A stretch of 64,000 bases of DNA from Dryomyza anilis (Eukaryota; Arthropoda; Insecta; Diptera; Dryomyzidae). A program made the position numbers and the translations under genes. Position 1 is the stretch's first letter, and every line of letters starts with the position of its first letter. Positions 23,988 to 36,720 of this stretch are shown in pieces. The notes beneath the pieces were generated by a model. It was not told the DNA's origin and did not search any database. It was given only the letters and a program-made list of their open reading frames with translations. The stretch lies in contig OX638132.1 in assembly GCA_951804985.1 (NCBI GenBank), forward strand, positions 84,076,696 to 84,140,695, written 5' to 3'.

Positions 23988-24591
23988 CAGTGTAGGGCAC
24001 AAATTATTTCAAATAAAAAATAAAAAAATATCAAATAACTTTCATTTATTTTTTATTTTGAGTGACAAATAATTTTTGATTTATTTGTTTTTCAAATAAC
24101 AAATAAATTAAATTTATTTGATATCTTTTTATTCGTTACTTGAAAATTCAAATAAAAATACAAATGATTTTGTTTTCAAAGATAATGGCTGGGACTAACA
24201 ATTGATCATAAAAATCATTTTTTTATACCGCTCTACCTCTCGGATGACAATGGCAAACCACTGAGAATAAACACTGCCCATGAAAAGCTCTGAACCGAGC
24301 GTCAACTATTATTATTATTGTTGGTATATTTAACTCCAACAATGATGGTACAAACTCTCATGACGATCATTTGGAACATAATTTTAAAATTTTGTTTTTA
24401 TTTATTGCTTCATTTTATATTTCAAATAAATTTATTTTAATTAACAAATAACAAATAATTTATTTGTCTCGTCAAAAAAAAAGATGAAAGATAAAAATTT
24501 GATATTTGAAGGAAAAGCAAAAAATACAAATAAAAAAAGTATTTGTTATCATTTAGTTGAATATAAATTTATTCAATAATGCCCTACACTG
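23988..24591. mobile_element. hAT-type MITE with perfect 8-bp target duplication
   Basis: Ends CAGTGTAGGGCA and TGCCCTACACTG (12-bp perfect inverted repeats) are flanked by ATACCAAT at 23980-23987 and again at 24592-24599. Eight-bp duplications and CAGNG termini define hAT transposons. The 604-bp body is CAAATAA/TTATTTG-rich and non-coding, and carries a SINE fragment at 24222-24318. Confidence 0.92.
24222..24318 (+). mobile_element. tRNA-SINE 3' fragment nested in the hAT MITE
   Basis: ATACCGCTCTACCTCTCGGA, ATGGCAAACC, ACTGCCCATGAAAAGCTC and a (TAT)n tail follow the order of the SINE body at 37326-37500. The tRNA-like head is absent, as in 5'-truncated retroposition. Confidence 0.75.
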
Positions 24592-24599
24592 ATACCAAT

Positions 24600-25380
24600 A
24601 GACATCTGAGTTATGTGGTGTCTTGTAATGTTCTGAGCATTACTAGAAAATGTCCACTGTTATGAGTAATTTGATTAGAAATTGAAAATAATTTGACACA
24701 TATTTTATTCATTCATTGGTTTTAAATTTTTAGATTATATAATTACAAAAATGTGCTTCATATAGCACATTTTCGTTTGTATTATTGTTTGAAATGTCGA
24801 ATGTTCTGAGATGTCCATGTCATCAAACCAATATTTTGAAATTTAAATACATCATGTTCAATACGATATCGGAGACTTCCGCGTAGTTGATATCGAGGGT
24901 CAAATTGGACCTACATGAGAGGTATTTATAGGTATTTATGCGAACTATTGGAGTTGTTTCAATATGAAAAATGTTACGAAATCGACTCGATATCGAAAAG
25001 AAATGGTAAACAAAGTTTGAGAATTGTTGCGATATCGATATGATAAATGTTTGAATATAGTATTTAGTTATAAAATGTAAACGTACGATAAATTTTAAAA
25101 CTTAGAGGCGATAAAGTGACGTGATCGAATTTTTTAAATTAAAGTTAGTTCGAGAAAACTTCGAGGCATTGAATCTATTTTATTTTTAAAGGGTTGCTAG
25201 GTAGTTTGTAGTTAAAAATATGTATGAATTGAAACCAATTTTAATATTAATAGTGTCGAATTTTCCACGAATGCGAATTTTATCTAAACAATGTAAAAAG
25301 CATTTTCAAGCATAGCCTGTAAACAAATGTTTTTATAACCTATATTTTTGACTTTTTATTTATAATATTATTTTTATTGC
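24600..25380. other. AT-rich spacer
   Basis: GATATCG words recur near 24860-25040, as they do at 35380-35590. No other signal. Confidence 0.4.
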
Positions 25381-26560
25381 CCCTTTTTTTTAACTCCAAA
25401 AGCACACACTTTGATTTCGCCATTTAAATGCAATTCGTTTCGTTGATTTCCACATCTTTGGCCTCATATTTTACGTTTTTCAGCACGTTGTTCCTTTTTT
25501 TTTTTTGTTGATTTGGTTTTTGTTTTGCAATTGTTTTTACCCACATTGGCCTCTAACACAAGTTTAAATATTTTACAACACTTTTTTATGAGCGCCCTCA
25601 ATATTCGTTTTTTATTTATTATTACTTTTTGGTTTTACCATATATTCTCATTCGTAATTCGTTTTAACATTCTACAAATATGTACAAATAGTATGAATGT
25701 GGAGATTTGGGCACTGAGAATGTGTGTCAACAAGGGGTACCATTCCCGAGTCATTTTGACAATCCCGGGACTTTCAGGATTAGAAAAGAAATCCCGGGGT
25801 ATCCAGGAGTAGTACCGTATTATAGAAATTTGTATTGCAGGCACTCCCGCGATTTCGTTTCGGGATTTGCGGTACTGATTTTCTTCGGTATCCAGTAATT
25901 TCGGGATCTCAGCATTGGAAGCCCTAGTGTCAGCCCATGTTACAAAATGTTGTTACTACTATTTTTTTTTTGGTTGTTTTTGATTCAGTTCTTTTTGTTT
26001 CTGCCGTTGTTAATGCAGTTTTGCTACTTTCCAACATGTTTTGTTTCAACACAAAAATGCAGAAGAGCGAAAGGGAAACCTTTAAAAAGAGACAAAGGCA
26101 GTAGGTGCGAGGAAATTGCAGAAATTCCGAAAATCAGCAACACGCCAACAAAAAAAAAAAGAATTTTTGTAATGCAAAGCAGTGCGGAAATGTGTGGCAA
26201 GCAGGGAAAAAATTAAAAAAGAAATAAAAAAAATACAAAGTTAACTTACAAATGTAGCTTGGGTGGTTACAACAGGGTTGCAGGGCGTAGTATTTGTTTT
26301 GGCAAAATAGTTTTTCGGTTATACAAATTTCATAAATAAAGCGGAAAAACAATGTACGTCACTTTGTCGGACACCAGGAGCAAAGCGGGATAAACGTAAA
26401 AGCGACAGACGTAGATAAACGGAGAGACAAACAGTGCGACAAAAAGACGCAGATACTGTCGTAAAGTCGTAAAAAAAAACTACGCGGATGTGTGGGGCTC
26501 AGAGTCGAGATATTTTTTTTTTTTTTTTTCTTAAATATCATTGTTTTATTCTACTTACAA
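25381..26560. other. Mixed island with a TCCCGGGA-rich repeat fragment (25735-25930)
   Basis: 25735-25930 has CCCGGGACTTTCAGGATT, ATCCCGGGGTATCCAGGA and GCCCTAGTGTCAG, related to repeats at 57200-57285 and 61305-61770. The flanks hold T-rich and A-rich runs and overlapping frames on both strands (25947-26216 plus, 26134-26352 minus) that match nothing. Confidence 0.45.
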
Positions 26561-28260
26561 TTTAGCGCATGATTCAGGAAGCTCTTTTGAGTTTTTGTAA
26601 ATCATTTTAGGTTCATAGTGAAGTTCTTGTTTATTTCTGGTAATTCTGGTAAGGCATTGCGTAGGTACTTGTGGAAATGTACAGAGAATAAAATAAATTA
26701 ATTTTGCACATAATTTACTTATTTCTTTTGTTCTTTGAATATCACTTTTTTGGTATTTGTTTTCGTATTTCTATTTTGTTTAGTTATTAATTTACATTTT
26801 CACACAAACCAAATCTACCAAAAAGATCTTGAATTTTGACTTCACTTGTGAAACAAATTAATGTGTTCAATACATGAAATTGAATTTTTTATCTCCTGAG
26901 TTCCTAATTTAAGCAAAATACACTAGAAATTTTAAGAATATGGTATAAGGCTAAAATTAACGTTTTCTTTGACAAAAACCTAAACGAATAACAGTTTCGA
27001 TTTCGGTTACGGTTTCGATTTTAAGTTTTTATAACGAAACGGTTTCGGTATACCGGTTCCATGTTACGGTTTCGGTTTTGATTTCGGTTTTTGTATAAAT
27101 TTTCTTTATTTCCTTATTTTTCAAATAAAATTACATTTTTTATATGGTGCTAAATAATGAACAAATTATGATATTGGGGTAAAGTGGGAAACGTAATTTA
27201 AACAATGTTTGTTGTTATTTTAGTAAAAATATTGTGTTAAATGAACCATCAATTAAATAGATTACGCTAAGAAAAAAATTTAATTTAAAATTTCGTGACC
27301 ACAAACCAATGAAAAGCAACATTTTGACTTCACCTGATATATGATCTGAATTGAAAAGAAGATGAATTTTGTACAATTTTCATCCATAAAAGCCAAAGAA
27401 ATTAAATTTCAACAATTCTGTGAACTGCAATATATGTAAACTAGTGATGATCATTTGCAAGAGCAAGGTTAGAAATGGTAATCTTAATCTTTTAAATTTT
27501 AAATAATAGATCGAAGACAAATATCTTAAACTTCATATTAATTATGAAAACGAATAGAATTTGAACACTAAGTTACTTATTATCCATATTTTCAATTTCG
27601 TCAACATTTTACTAACAAAAAAAAAATCCAATAACATAAAAATTTGAATTATATTTTAACAAGAATTAACTAATAAAAAATAATTGTATAAATCAAGTGA
27701 TGTTGACGAGACAATTCAAAATCTCAAGGCCATAATAAAATGAACGAAAAGTCACCAAATACATTTTCAAAATGCTAAATATTTTTTTACAAACATCTTT
27801 ATGTATCTGTCAATTTTTAATCGATGATCTCCATTTTTTTACCACATGATAAGAAAATGTAAATCTATCAATTGATATTTCAACTTTAAAAATTCATCAA
27901 TTACTTTTTATAATATTAATCAACAAACTCGAAAATTAAGTTTTTCATAAAAATGTATTTGGTGACTTTTCGTTCTACAACGACGATATACATTATACGA
28001 TATACAATAAATATAAGAAATATTTCGTATAGGCATATTTCTGTTTTCGTCACAGATTAAAAAAATCCGTATGCTACACGTACCGTATGTCAAGAGAACT
28101 CAAATAATATCTTTCAGAATAACAGTTGTCTTTGCGAACACCATGCGAATACAAACTCAAACGCTACAAAACGAATACTAACAGAAAGAAGAGAATATAA
28201 AAATAACGATTACTATTCGTATACACACACTTTCACAACGACAACTCTTCGTTGCTATCC
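26561..28260. other. AT-rich stretch with a short GGTTTCG-rich patch
   Basis: From about 26990 to 27095 the word GGTTTCG/CGGTTTCGATTT occurs about nine times in a degenerate array. CACCAAATACATTTT at 27755 pairs with AAAATGTATTTGGTG at 27951, possible MITE ends about 210 bp apart. No coding signal. Confidence 0.45.
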
Positions 28261-28261
28261 T

Positions 28262-28425
28262 GTATCATCACATGGCAACAAACAAACGCATGACAACAGA
28301 CAGACGCATGACAACGGACAGACGTATAACAACAGACAGACGCATGACAACGGACAGACGCATAACAACAGACAGACGCATGACAACGGACAGACTCATG
28401 ACGACAGACAGTCGCATGGCACCAC
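28262..28425 (+). repeat. 18-bp minisatellite (GCATGACAACRGACAGAC)n
   Basis: About nine units of 18 bp. Alternate units differ (ATGACAACGG versus ATAACAACAG), so the effective period is partly 36 bp. Because 18 is a multiple of three, both strands stay open and yield MTTDRR or CCHASVR peptide repeats, which are artefacts. Confidence 0.9.
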
Positions 28426-29530
28426 ACTACATGTATGTATCTAGTACAGCTCTCTAGTTGGCAACAACAACGAGTTCTCTTTGTGGTACAACAAATTTCC
28501 CGCCAAAAATTCTATCAAAAGCTTGGATGCTGCTTTATTCGCATTTTTGTTGTTGTTGCAATTTCAAACGAATTAGCGGATTTGTGAAAAAATAAAAACA
28601 CAAAAAGCAATATATCAGCTAAATATATCACACTGTGAAAATTTTCATATATTATTTTTTATTACTTCATGATTTTACAATTAACAAAAAAACTATATAT
28701 AAAAGTAAAACAAAAATAATAATGTGCATATGCTCAATCGATGTACGAACTTGCGTAGCGAATAAAAGAGAAAAAACATTGTTTTGTCTATTTCATCTTT
28801 TTGAAGCGACTTTTGAAGCACTTTTGAAGCACTTTTAAAGCTATTTACCGCTTCAAAAGTGCTTCACATGCCTTATTTTTAAGATGCCTTTATTCTTTAG
28901 AATTGACAAAAACAAAAAAAAAACACACATCTTCATTAATGTTCATGTTCATAAATATTTTGCGCCCTTTCCAATGTTACTTGTTGTTCAATATTTAGTA
29001 ATATCATGAATTCTTTTGTATATCATTATTACCTTAAAAACATAATAAATACATTGAAATCATAAAACAGCGAAAGAGTCTTCATTTTCTTGCAGTCTTA
29101 GTCTTGCACTTGTTCTTTTTCTTGCAAAATCTCGATCTTCTTCTCGCTTTTGTTCTTGCAAAAAAAAAAATGCAAGAACAAGATGCAAGATCAAGAAATT
29201 TTTAATCATCACTAATGTAAACAAATATCGACCTTATACTTGAAATGTTTAAACTTGTCGAACTTGCACTTCATTTTTCGTATTTCCTTAAATAGTTACT
29301 GAGATGTTAATAATTTGAAACTTTTTTTAAATTTTTTCTTATAAGTGGTATTCTATTGAATAGATCCTTCAAAAAAATTTAAAAATATTCACTATACTAA
29401 TAAAATAAATAAAAAACCAATATTATTAAAGTTTGAATCATTTTTAAACGTAAAAATTTAGCTTGGAGTTCCTGGTGTTTTGTTGTATCGTTGTTTTGGA
29501 AATATCATTTCTCAAAAAACATCATAATCT
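28426..29530. other. AT-rich spacer with two small inverted repeats
   Basis: GAAGCACTTTTGAAGCACTT near 28820 pairs with GCTTCAAAAGTGCTTC at 28850. TTCTTGCA words at 29120-29160 oppose TGCAAGAACAAGATGCAAG at 29171. Otherwise featureless. Confidence 0.45.
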
Positions 29531-29857
29531 GTGAGATTTCTGCTCCAAGATCCTTTAAATACAATGCGATGCGAATTGCTATCGCGAAGCGGTATTCGAA
29601 TTCACGATCAAGGGAGCTTCTGGTACAAGTTGCATTCAATTGTTTTTAAAAGTGATGCAAAAAATATATTTTTTGAAAATATTTCAAAATATGGTACACA
29701 CTTGTATTTTAAAACCGCAAACGAATTGATCCAGAAAAACGGTGAACGCACATATCCTTTGATATGTGAATTTCACGTACATGTGGATTTTTTCCAGTGT
29801 GCAAAGTACTGTCGCACGGTGTTATCAATCAAATGCTACTACAGTTCTAGAATTTAA
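29531..29857 (+). other. Unrecognised 108-codon open frame
   Basis: Codon use and composition here look more protein-like than in the surrounding DNA: mixed charged and hydrophobic residues, one region FEFHVHVDFFQCAKYC-like near the end, four Cys in total. I see no domain, signal peptide or splice context, and no paralogue in the window. A transposon relic or an exon are both possible; most likely it is a chance frame. Confidence 0.2.
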
Positions 29858-30780
29858 CATCTATATAATAATGAAGCAAATTAATAAATAAACAAGTTTT
29901 ATTCTCCTGGAATTTGAAAAGTTTTTTTTATTCACTATGAAAAACTAAAAATAACTTTTTATATATTTCTCGTAAACGTGTTCATGTAACTGTTCTTGTT
30001 TTCATCGATTTTTCTTTGTCTGTAATATTCGCCCGAATGCTTTGTTTAGCGATGTCCGTCTGTTTGTTTGAGTGCCTGTCTGTCGATATGTTAAAAGTAA
30101 CTAAGAGCAATTATTCTTGATATGCAAAGATTATGTTCTTAGATATATAAATGTAACTAAGAACAAATATTCTTGCGATGCATATTCATTTATGCAAGTA
30201 TTTCACTCCTTCTTTATTACATTTTGTGCTTCCTTCTTTGCTATATACTTCCATTTCTTGATTGTTACCGTACTTTTTCCTTATTCGTCGCATTCTCTGC
30301 TTATTTGTGATTTTATTCTTCTTTGTTAACGTTCTTATTTCCTTTCCCGTACTCTTCTTGGTTTCTGTGTGTCAGTCTTTGTTTATTTATGTAAGTATTT
30401 TACTCCTTTTTTGGTTCTTCCATATATACTTTTATTCCATCAATGTTTCTTGCTTGGCTTAACTCTTTGTTTTTTTTTTATTTTTACACTATCTTGAGTT
30501 TCGACATTTTGATTTCCTATATTAAAAATGAAAGGGAATATTTTACTACTTCTTATCCTTAATTGTTTCCTTTTTTGCTTCTTACATTCAAATATTATTT
30601 AGTACTTTACCTAGTTATTATTTTCCTATTGGTTTTCTTCTTACTATCTTTATCGTATGTTCATGACTATTTAGTCTAAACTATTTTATCCCCCATATTA
30701 TTGACACAAACACGCACACTAAACAAGTATTACTTACATTTCCACCACGTGTTTTCGGCATATTTAACTTAAATACACTT
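29858..30780. other. T-rich spacer
   Basis: T- and C-rich plus strand with a GTCCGTCTGTTTG patch at 30054, reminiscent of a mini-me tail, and two GTAACTAAG units (30090-30165). No gene. Confidence 0.4.
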
Positions 30781-31610
30781 CAGACCAAACGAAAACAACA
30801 CAAAGACGACGGACAATAAAGATGATGCCCCCAAATTTGCCTTTTTTCAACACGTTTTTGTGTATTCTTTCTCGCAGTTGCTCCATTTAACATGCCCCTG
30901 GTCCCATGCCCCCTGGTTCCATTGTTTCCATACCTTTACAGAGCTTTACCACAATCGGATTTTGCCTTAGAGTGAGCACGTAACCTAACCTTAAGTCACC
31001 CGAACAGCAGCAGCGACTACAATTCGCAGAATGACGGCAGCTGCTACCGCTGGTTATCCGTTTATGGCTCCTGAATAGGATATATTAAGGATGTAAGTGG
31101 TATAATGCCGTTATTTGCATTCTCGTGCGAATTTCGCTTTGAACTGCATCAGCAGCAGCAGAAGAAGGACCAGCAGTAGGAGCCTCCAGAGCAGCTTCCA
31201 AACATCCGTAGGCGAATCTGTATCGTGTTTCGGGCGGGCTTTTTTTTTTACTATGTACTGCAGACGTGCGACAGCCGTTACCTTGGTAACATCTTTTTCT
31301 TTTTTCCGTTGCATCTTGTAATATTTCTGCGTACATTGCATCGTGCACATCATTGTCAACCAAATGATTTAGCAGATGACTGTCTCGGAAAAAGCGCACA
31401 TCTGCTGCTGCTACTGCGGGGACTTTGTGGGAAGACAGTGAACATTTTGAAGAAGAAGAAGAAGTTGTTGCAAATAATGTGTGCGAACTACTTTGACACA
31501 GTCTCCGGCAACATGAGTGGTCGCGTGGGTGGTTTTGTTGGCACAGAATCCTTGCGGTGAAATCTGTTAAATCTTTTCACAGACAATAATATTTTGCACA
31601 CAGTGTCAAT
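30781..31610. other. Complex island with CAG-rich tract
   Basis: GCAGCAGCAGAAGAAGG lies near 31149 and GAAGAAGAAGAAG near 31451. Open frames occur on both strands across 31085-31560 (for example 104 codons minus, 111 codons plus), mutually exclusive and unrecognised. GTAACCTAACCTTAAG at 30980 is a small pyrimidine-rich word. No promoter or splice evidence is decisive. Confidence 0.35.
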
Positions 31611-32538
31611 GGAAATGCCAAGACTTTGCAATGTTTTTAGTAATTAAAGATGGTTTAAATAACATAAAAACTTTTCACACCAATTTAGCATCTGAAGTAC
31701 TGGAATTCTTAGTAATTTTGTTAATGAATTCAATATAAAAAATGTTAGATGTATCTTACTAAGGTCAGAAATAATACGGTTCAATACAAATCATAAGTTT
31801 GTTTTGCCAAATTTCATGCAAAAAGATATATTAGAGAAGAAAACATGGAAAGGCATTTGTAGATCATACGATATGTTGTACCACGACGATCATCTGATCA
31901 TATAATTCAAGTAACCGATCAGGTTATGAATTGTAAATCATCCGTTCCCGATGATGACGAGGTTAAACAGTGATGGTTCGTGCCTATTTAATGAACGAAA
32001 ATATATTATCAATCATTCGTTTTGTTACTGAATTTATCAATCATTGTGTACCGGTAAATAGAACACAACAACAAATTGCCATGACTTAATCGATTCGGAA
32101 ATTTATGCTATTCAAGATTGCACATACTTTTCCATAACGGCCACGCCTTTAAAAGGACGTGTTGGCTATTCAAAGTTAATATTAATAAAAAGTATTTTAT
32201 GTATTAAAAAAAAATTATATTCAATTCGACAATTTCTCATCGATTCGTACCAATATAAACCCGAATTTTCAATTTGGTACCGCTTTCAAAATTTAGAAAT
32301 GCGATTGTTGAATTTTACTCTAACCAGAATCAAAAAATAAAATGATATCAAATCTAAATAAATGATTAAATAGGGAACCAATATCTTTTTTTTCTTTTTG
32401 TTAGATATTTATTGGTGTGTTCAATCATTGGTGCCCAACTAGCGGCTTTTCCGCATCTTGTACCCGGCAGAAAAAACTTTTTTTATGTACAAAACAATCG
32501 GGCGAAATAATAATTTGCAAACTTAGATTGTTATTTTG
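31611..32538. other. AT-rich spacer
   Basis: 32035-32078 (CAATCATTGTGTACCGGTAA) is repeated at 32571-32604 (CAATCATTGTGTATCGGTAA), a direct repeat about 530 bp apart. Nothing else is clear. Confidence 0.4.
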
Positions 32539-32958
32539 TTATGGTATTGTGTTTATTTTATTGATTTCTTCAATCATTGTGTATCGGTAAATTGAACACA
32601 ACCATATAGTTATGTCTACTGCTCGGTTCTGTTCATTCCTATTGCAAGTGCAACAACAAGCATATGTGAATCCGACAGCACAGCATTGAAATTCACGAAC
32701 GAGTTTTTCGTGGAAATATAACAAACTAAATTCGTTAGTGTTGTACATCAAGAAGTTTTTGTTTGGCGGTTGCTTTTGTTGGGGGTGGCGGAAGGTTTTC
32801 GCGATAATCTGCCATGTCTCGATGCTTTCTCGAATAATTTCCATACAAAAGTTCGATATCGTTGCTTTATCGATTATAACACTACCCAATACGATTTTTG
32901 CCATGGAATACTCATACATCAATTCTTTATAATTCACTGGTGCTGAGTTTGACTGCAT
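32539..32958 (-). other. Unrecognised 139-codon open frame
   Basis: Among the non-transposon frames this has the most protein-like composition in its first ~75 codons, with helix-forming stretches such as KATISNFCMEIIRESIETW. The second half is Cys-rich and less convincing. It starts beside a repeat edge (CATACTCAGTTTTTT at 32957), and its far end overlaps the direct repeat at 32571. No domain is recognised; it may be part of an old transposon. Confidence 0.25.
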
Positions 32959-34113
32959 ACTCAGTTTTTTTCAATTACGTAGCGATTAACAAAAAAAATC
33001 GGAAAAATGCTATTTTTCAATAATTTGTATGTAAAATATTAAAACAATTTAAAATTAAACAGTTTTTAACGGAAACTATGACATATTTTAAAAATGAGAA
33101 TCGATATAAAAAAGTTAGTAATTTTCATCATTATTTTGAACTATGCTGCGCATAACCGTAAATCATTTTCGTAAAATATTTCGTAAAATACACGAAATAA
33201 CATTCGTAAATTTATTACATAATTAAGAATATTAATTGTTTATTTTACGAAACAATTCGTAGATTTTATCAATGAAAGTCTTCGTACATAATACGAAATA
33301 CTCGTAATTTATTGAATATTTGTGTACCTTTTTAATATTATATTCGTACATTTTAGGAAAGTAATAGTACTTTTGACGATAGCATTCGTACATTTATGAA
33401 AAATATGAAACATTTTACGAATCTTTCGTAAAATACACGAATACTTTGTTAAAAAAAGACGATGAAAATTACTATTCATAAAAATATGATACTATTGCCA
33501 CAAACAGAACTCACACAGAACACATTTTAAAACTGTTTATATTTTATAATTATCTTCTTGCGACCGTGATACCAATTAAAATAAACTGCAGCTATAAGTT
33601 GCTATTTGAAGCAACTGATTTTTGTTTTTACTACTGATTCGTAAAAAACACTAACGTTTCGTTAAATTGTACATATTGCGCCAAAATTTACGAAACATTA
33701 GTAATTTATTCGTAACTGTAAAGCTCATTCGTAAAATATGTTATTCTTTCCAAAATTTACGAAAGTTTAGTAATTTATTCGTAAAATGTAAAGCTCATTC
33801 GTAAAATATGTTATTCTTTCGTAAAAAAAAATTGCAGTAGTGATAATATAACGAAAGTTTCGTAATTCAAATGAAATATTCGTAATTTTGTTGTTGTTTT
33901 AATTTTACGAATATTGTTTCGTAATATTTGCGAATCGTTTGTATAAAAAATTTGGGAAAAAAAATAGAAATTTCAAATCTACAAATTATTAGTGTATTTT
34001 ACGAAATTAAAAATTACGAAAAAAACATTTCGTATAATGTTCTAGAAATTATTTTGAGCGTATGGAAATTCCATTGCAAATTTTTTTCTCATTTTCCGTT
34101 AAAATCTACATAC
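32957..34113 (+). repeat. ACTCAGTTTTT-ended repeat passing into TTCGTAAAATACACGAA-rich repeat (left half)
   Basis: The left edge ACTCAGTTTTTTTCAATTACG and the following ~200 bp match 45345-45540, so this edge is a shared terminus. From 33165 the sequence is dominated by dyads TTTCGTAAAATA / TACACGAAATA. A 65-bp segment (AATTTATTCGTAA..GTAAAGCTCATTC) is duplicated at 33700 and 33770. The repeat is interrupted at 34114 by a MITE. A reverse-orientation relative lies at 53450-54215. Confidence 0.65.
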
Positions 34114-34977
34114 ACAGAAAAAAATGTACATCATATTGATGAATTCCGTTCTTCAAACCATGATTCATTTTTGAAGAGCCATTCATAATATTAATGACTA
34201 ACGCCATCAATGTTATGAATGCTATCATAAATATGAAGAACGCATGGTAACTGTGGAAAAATTGTTCTTCAATATAATGAACAGTATGTGAAGAATACGT
34301 TTCATCATATTAATGAACCAAAATATAAAATACAACATATATGTTCTTCATATTAAAGAACGCTGTTCATTAAACCAAATTTCTATGAAAATATTTTTTT
34401 TTCGTTCATTTTTTGCCATACTTCTCAGTTCTCAAGTAGTTCTTGTGTGTTATTTCTTATATAGTGCTTGCTCGACATGCATAAATTAGTAAAATGTTTT
34501 ATAATATATTTATTATAATTACAACTTTTTATTAATAAAAAGTTACATTTATAAAAAATATATTTTGAAAAAAAATGTTGTTTGAAAAAATTTTTTTTTC
34601 TTAAAATGTTTTTTTCGAACAATTTTTTTTTTTCGAAAAAAAATTTTTTTTTCGAACACATTTTTAGTCGAAAAAAAATGTTTTTTCGGATAATTTGTTT
34701 TAAATTTTTTTTACTGTTATTTTTTAAATAAAATTTTTACAACACTTTTTTTTCGAATTATTTTATAATTTTTTTTTTTTTTTAAATATTATGAACAAAA
34801 TTCATCAATATGACAATTCATTGTATTGAATATTTTGTTCATATATATAATGAATACATTCATTAATATGTCATTTAATGAACGGTGGTATCAATATGAT
34901 GAATCTGGTAGTTGGTGAAAAAATTCATAATATTTATGAATAAATTAATCGTATTGAAGATTTTTTTTTTCTGTGTA
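34114..34977 (+). mobile_element. CACAGAAAAA-type MITE, best copy
   Basis: CACAGAAAAAAATGTACATC ... TTTTTTTTTTCTGTG is flanked by TA on both sides. Recurring words ATATTGATGAATTCCG, CAAACCATGATTCAT, AATATTAATGA and their reverse complements make it rich in inverted repeats. The centre has A/T runs with TTCGAA. Used here as reference for the copies at 12252-13345 and 21946-22325. Non-coding. Confidence 0.8.
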
Positions 34978-34983
34978 TAGCTC

Positions 34984-35340
34984 AAAAATTTACGAAAGTT
35001 TAGTAATTTATTCGTAAAATGTAAAGCTCATTCGTAAAATATGTTATTCTTTCGTAAAAAAAATTGCAATAGAGATAATAACGAAAGTTTCGTAATTTAA
35101 ATGAAATATTCGTAATTTTGTTGTTGTTTTAATTTTAGGAATATTGTATCGTAATATTTACGAATCGTTTGTAAAAAATAATTTGGGAAAAAATAGAAAT
35201 TTCAAATGTTTCGTGTATTCTACGAATTATTAGTGTATTTTACGAAATTAAAAATTACGAAAAAAATATTTCGTAAAATGTTCTAGAAATTATTTTGAGT
35301 GTAAGGAAATTCCATAACAAATTTTTTTCTCATTTTGTCT
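34984..35340 (+). repeat. TTCGTAAAATACACGAA-rich repeat, direct duplicate of 33762-34096
   Basis: AATTTACGAAAGTTTAGTAA through TTCTAGAAATTATTTTGAG to TTTTTTTCTCATTTT repeats about 335 bp of the left half with few changes, so the MITE is bounded by long direct repeats. Confidence 0.8.
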
Positions 35341-35840
35341 AGTAGCACATTCAAATTCTTGGACAACATACGATATATAAACAGTTATCGCATTGATATC
35401 TTAATTTTTGTTTTTAGCAATGTCGAACATTGATCATTAATTATAACGATATCGTTTCGATTTCACAATAGAACATCGATATCTCCCTACCATGTAGTTT
35501 CAATTTGATGTTCGATATCGCTACAAGATATTGTGGTATCCGATATCGTGTAAATTGTCTTTCTTCTCGCGTTGATTTCGAAACGATATCGAAATGAATA
35601 GCATACTGGATAGGGTCTTTATTAGGTAAAGACCTCGATGTAATTCGGTTACATTATTGAATGTTTGATAAATATAGGACTATATTTTTTCCAAATTTCT
35701 GGTTTGTCTATTATTCTGTTTTCTATACCAATACTTTTGTAAATGAGACAGACATTTTTAAACTTTTATTACTATAAACTATTTACTCAGTAATCTGCAA
35801 ACAGTTTCTTATCCACTTTACTCGACTAAAACAATACCAA
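35341..35840. other. Spacer with GATATCG words
   Basis: ACGATATCG, GATATCG and TCGATATC words occur about eight times between 35370 and 35600, similar to 24860-25040. No coding signal. Confidence 0.4.
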
Positions 35841-36720
35841 CTACACAGAGAACCAAGTGTTATAAAGATGCCCAAGACCACAACAAAACAACCCATCCAA
35901 CCAAACAACCGAAGCTGTTGTTGTCGAAGTTGGTTGTGGTTCTGGCTGTTTTTACAGCAACTTCACGGTTAACTAAAACCCTCGGCACAGCCACAAACAG
36001 ACACCTACATGACTTTTTTATTGTCCAAAAGGTCCTTGCAGGAGCAGGAGTTGATGTTGTCCTAGTGCTGTTCTGTTCTGTTGTGTTGCTGCAAATAGGA
36101 GCAGCAGGTAGAAACCAACCACATCGTGTCATAATTAATTTTTAGTGCTCTGCTCGTGCGCTTCACTTTTTATTGTAAAAATTGTAAATTTTCTTGTTTG
36201 CGCTACGCTGCTCGGACAGGATATCGTAAAACTTTACTTTGGCAAAAGCTTTAAAGTTGCATTCGCACGAACACCATTAAAATGTTTGTGTGCGGAGTGT
36301 GTGTTGCAACACAGACAATAACAAGTGTTTTACAACTGCAACCAACTTCATTCGGGTTTGTTTCGGTTCGGTTCTGTGCCGTTAACTTCACTTCGCTTGA
36401 GGCGACTTGACTGGGCAGCCATTTTGATGCGCTCATAAATAATTCGTAGGTAATGATTTGTTTATGTGCTTCATTGCAACGTCTTTGAAATTAGGTTGGT
36501 TTCTTTCTCGTATTTGATGTTAGTGTTTTTCCTATATTGTGGTAGTTGTCGGTATTTTTAGGGCTAATTTGCACTTAATTTTCTAAGTGCATTGCTGAGA
36601 GGCAAATAGTTTGTGGCCACGTGTTACGTGCTTGCAGCAAAGTTGCCAGCCAAATATTTGAGTGTGTGTGGTAAATAGTTTTGAAATTGAGTTGGAAATG
36701 TTGAGAATAAAATTATTTAT
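35841..36720. other. Complex island, no gene confirmed
   Basis: Balanced composition with CAACAAAACAACC, ATTGCAACG and GTGTGTGTTG words. Opposed frames of 90 codons (minus, 35860-36132) and 75 codons (plus, 35918-36145) overlap, which argues against either. Possible regulatory or untranslated-exon DNA. Confidence 0.35.

Noticed and set aside
28233..28457. Repetitive peptides (MTTDRR, CCHASVR) on both strands
   Set aside because: Produced by an 18-bp tandem repeat that keeps all frames open.
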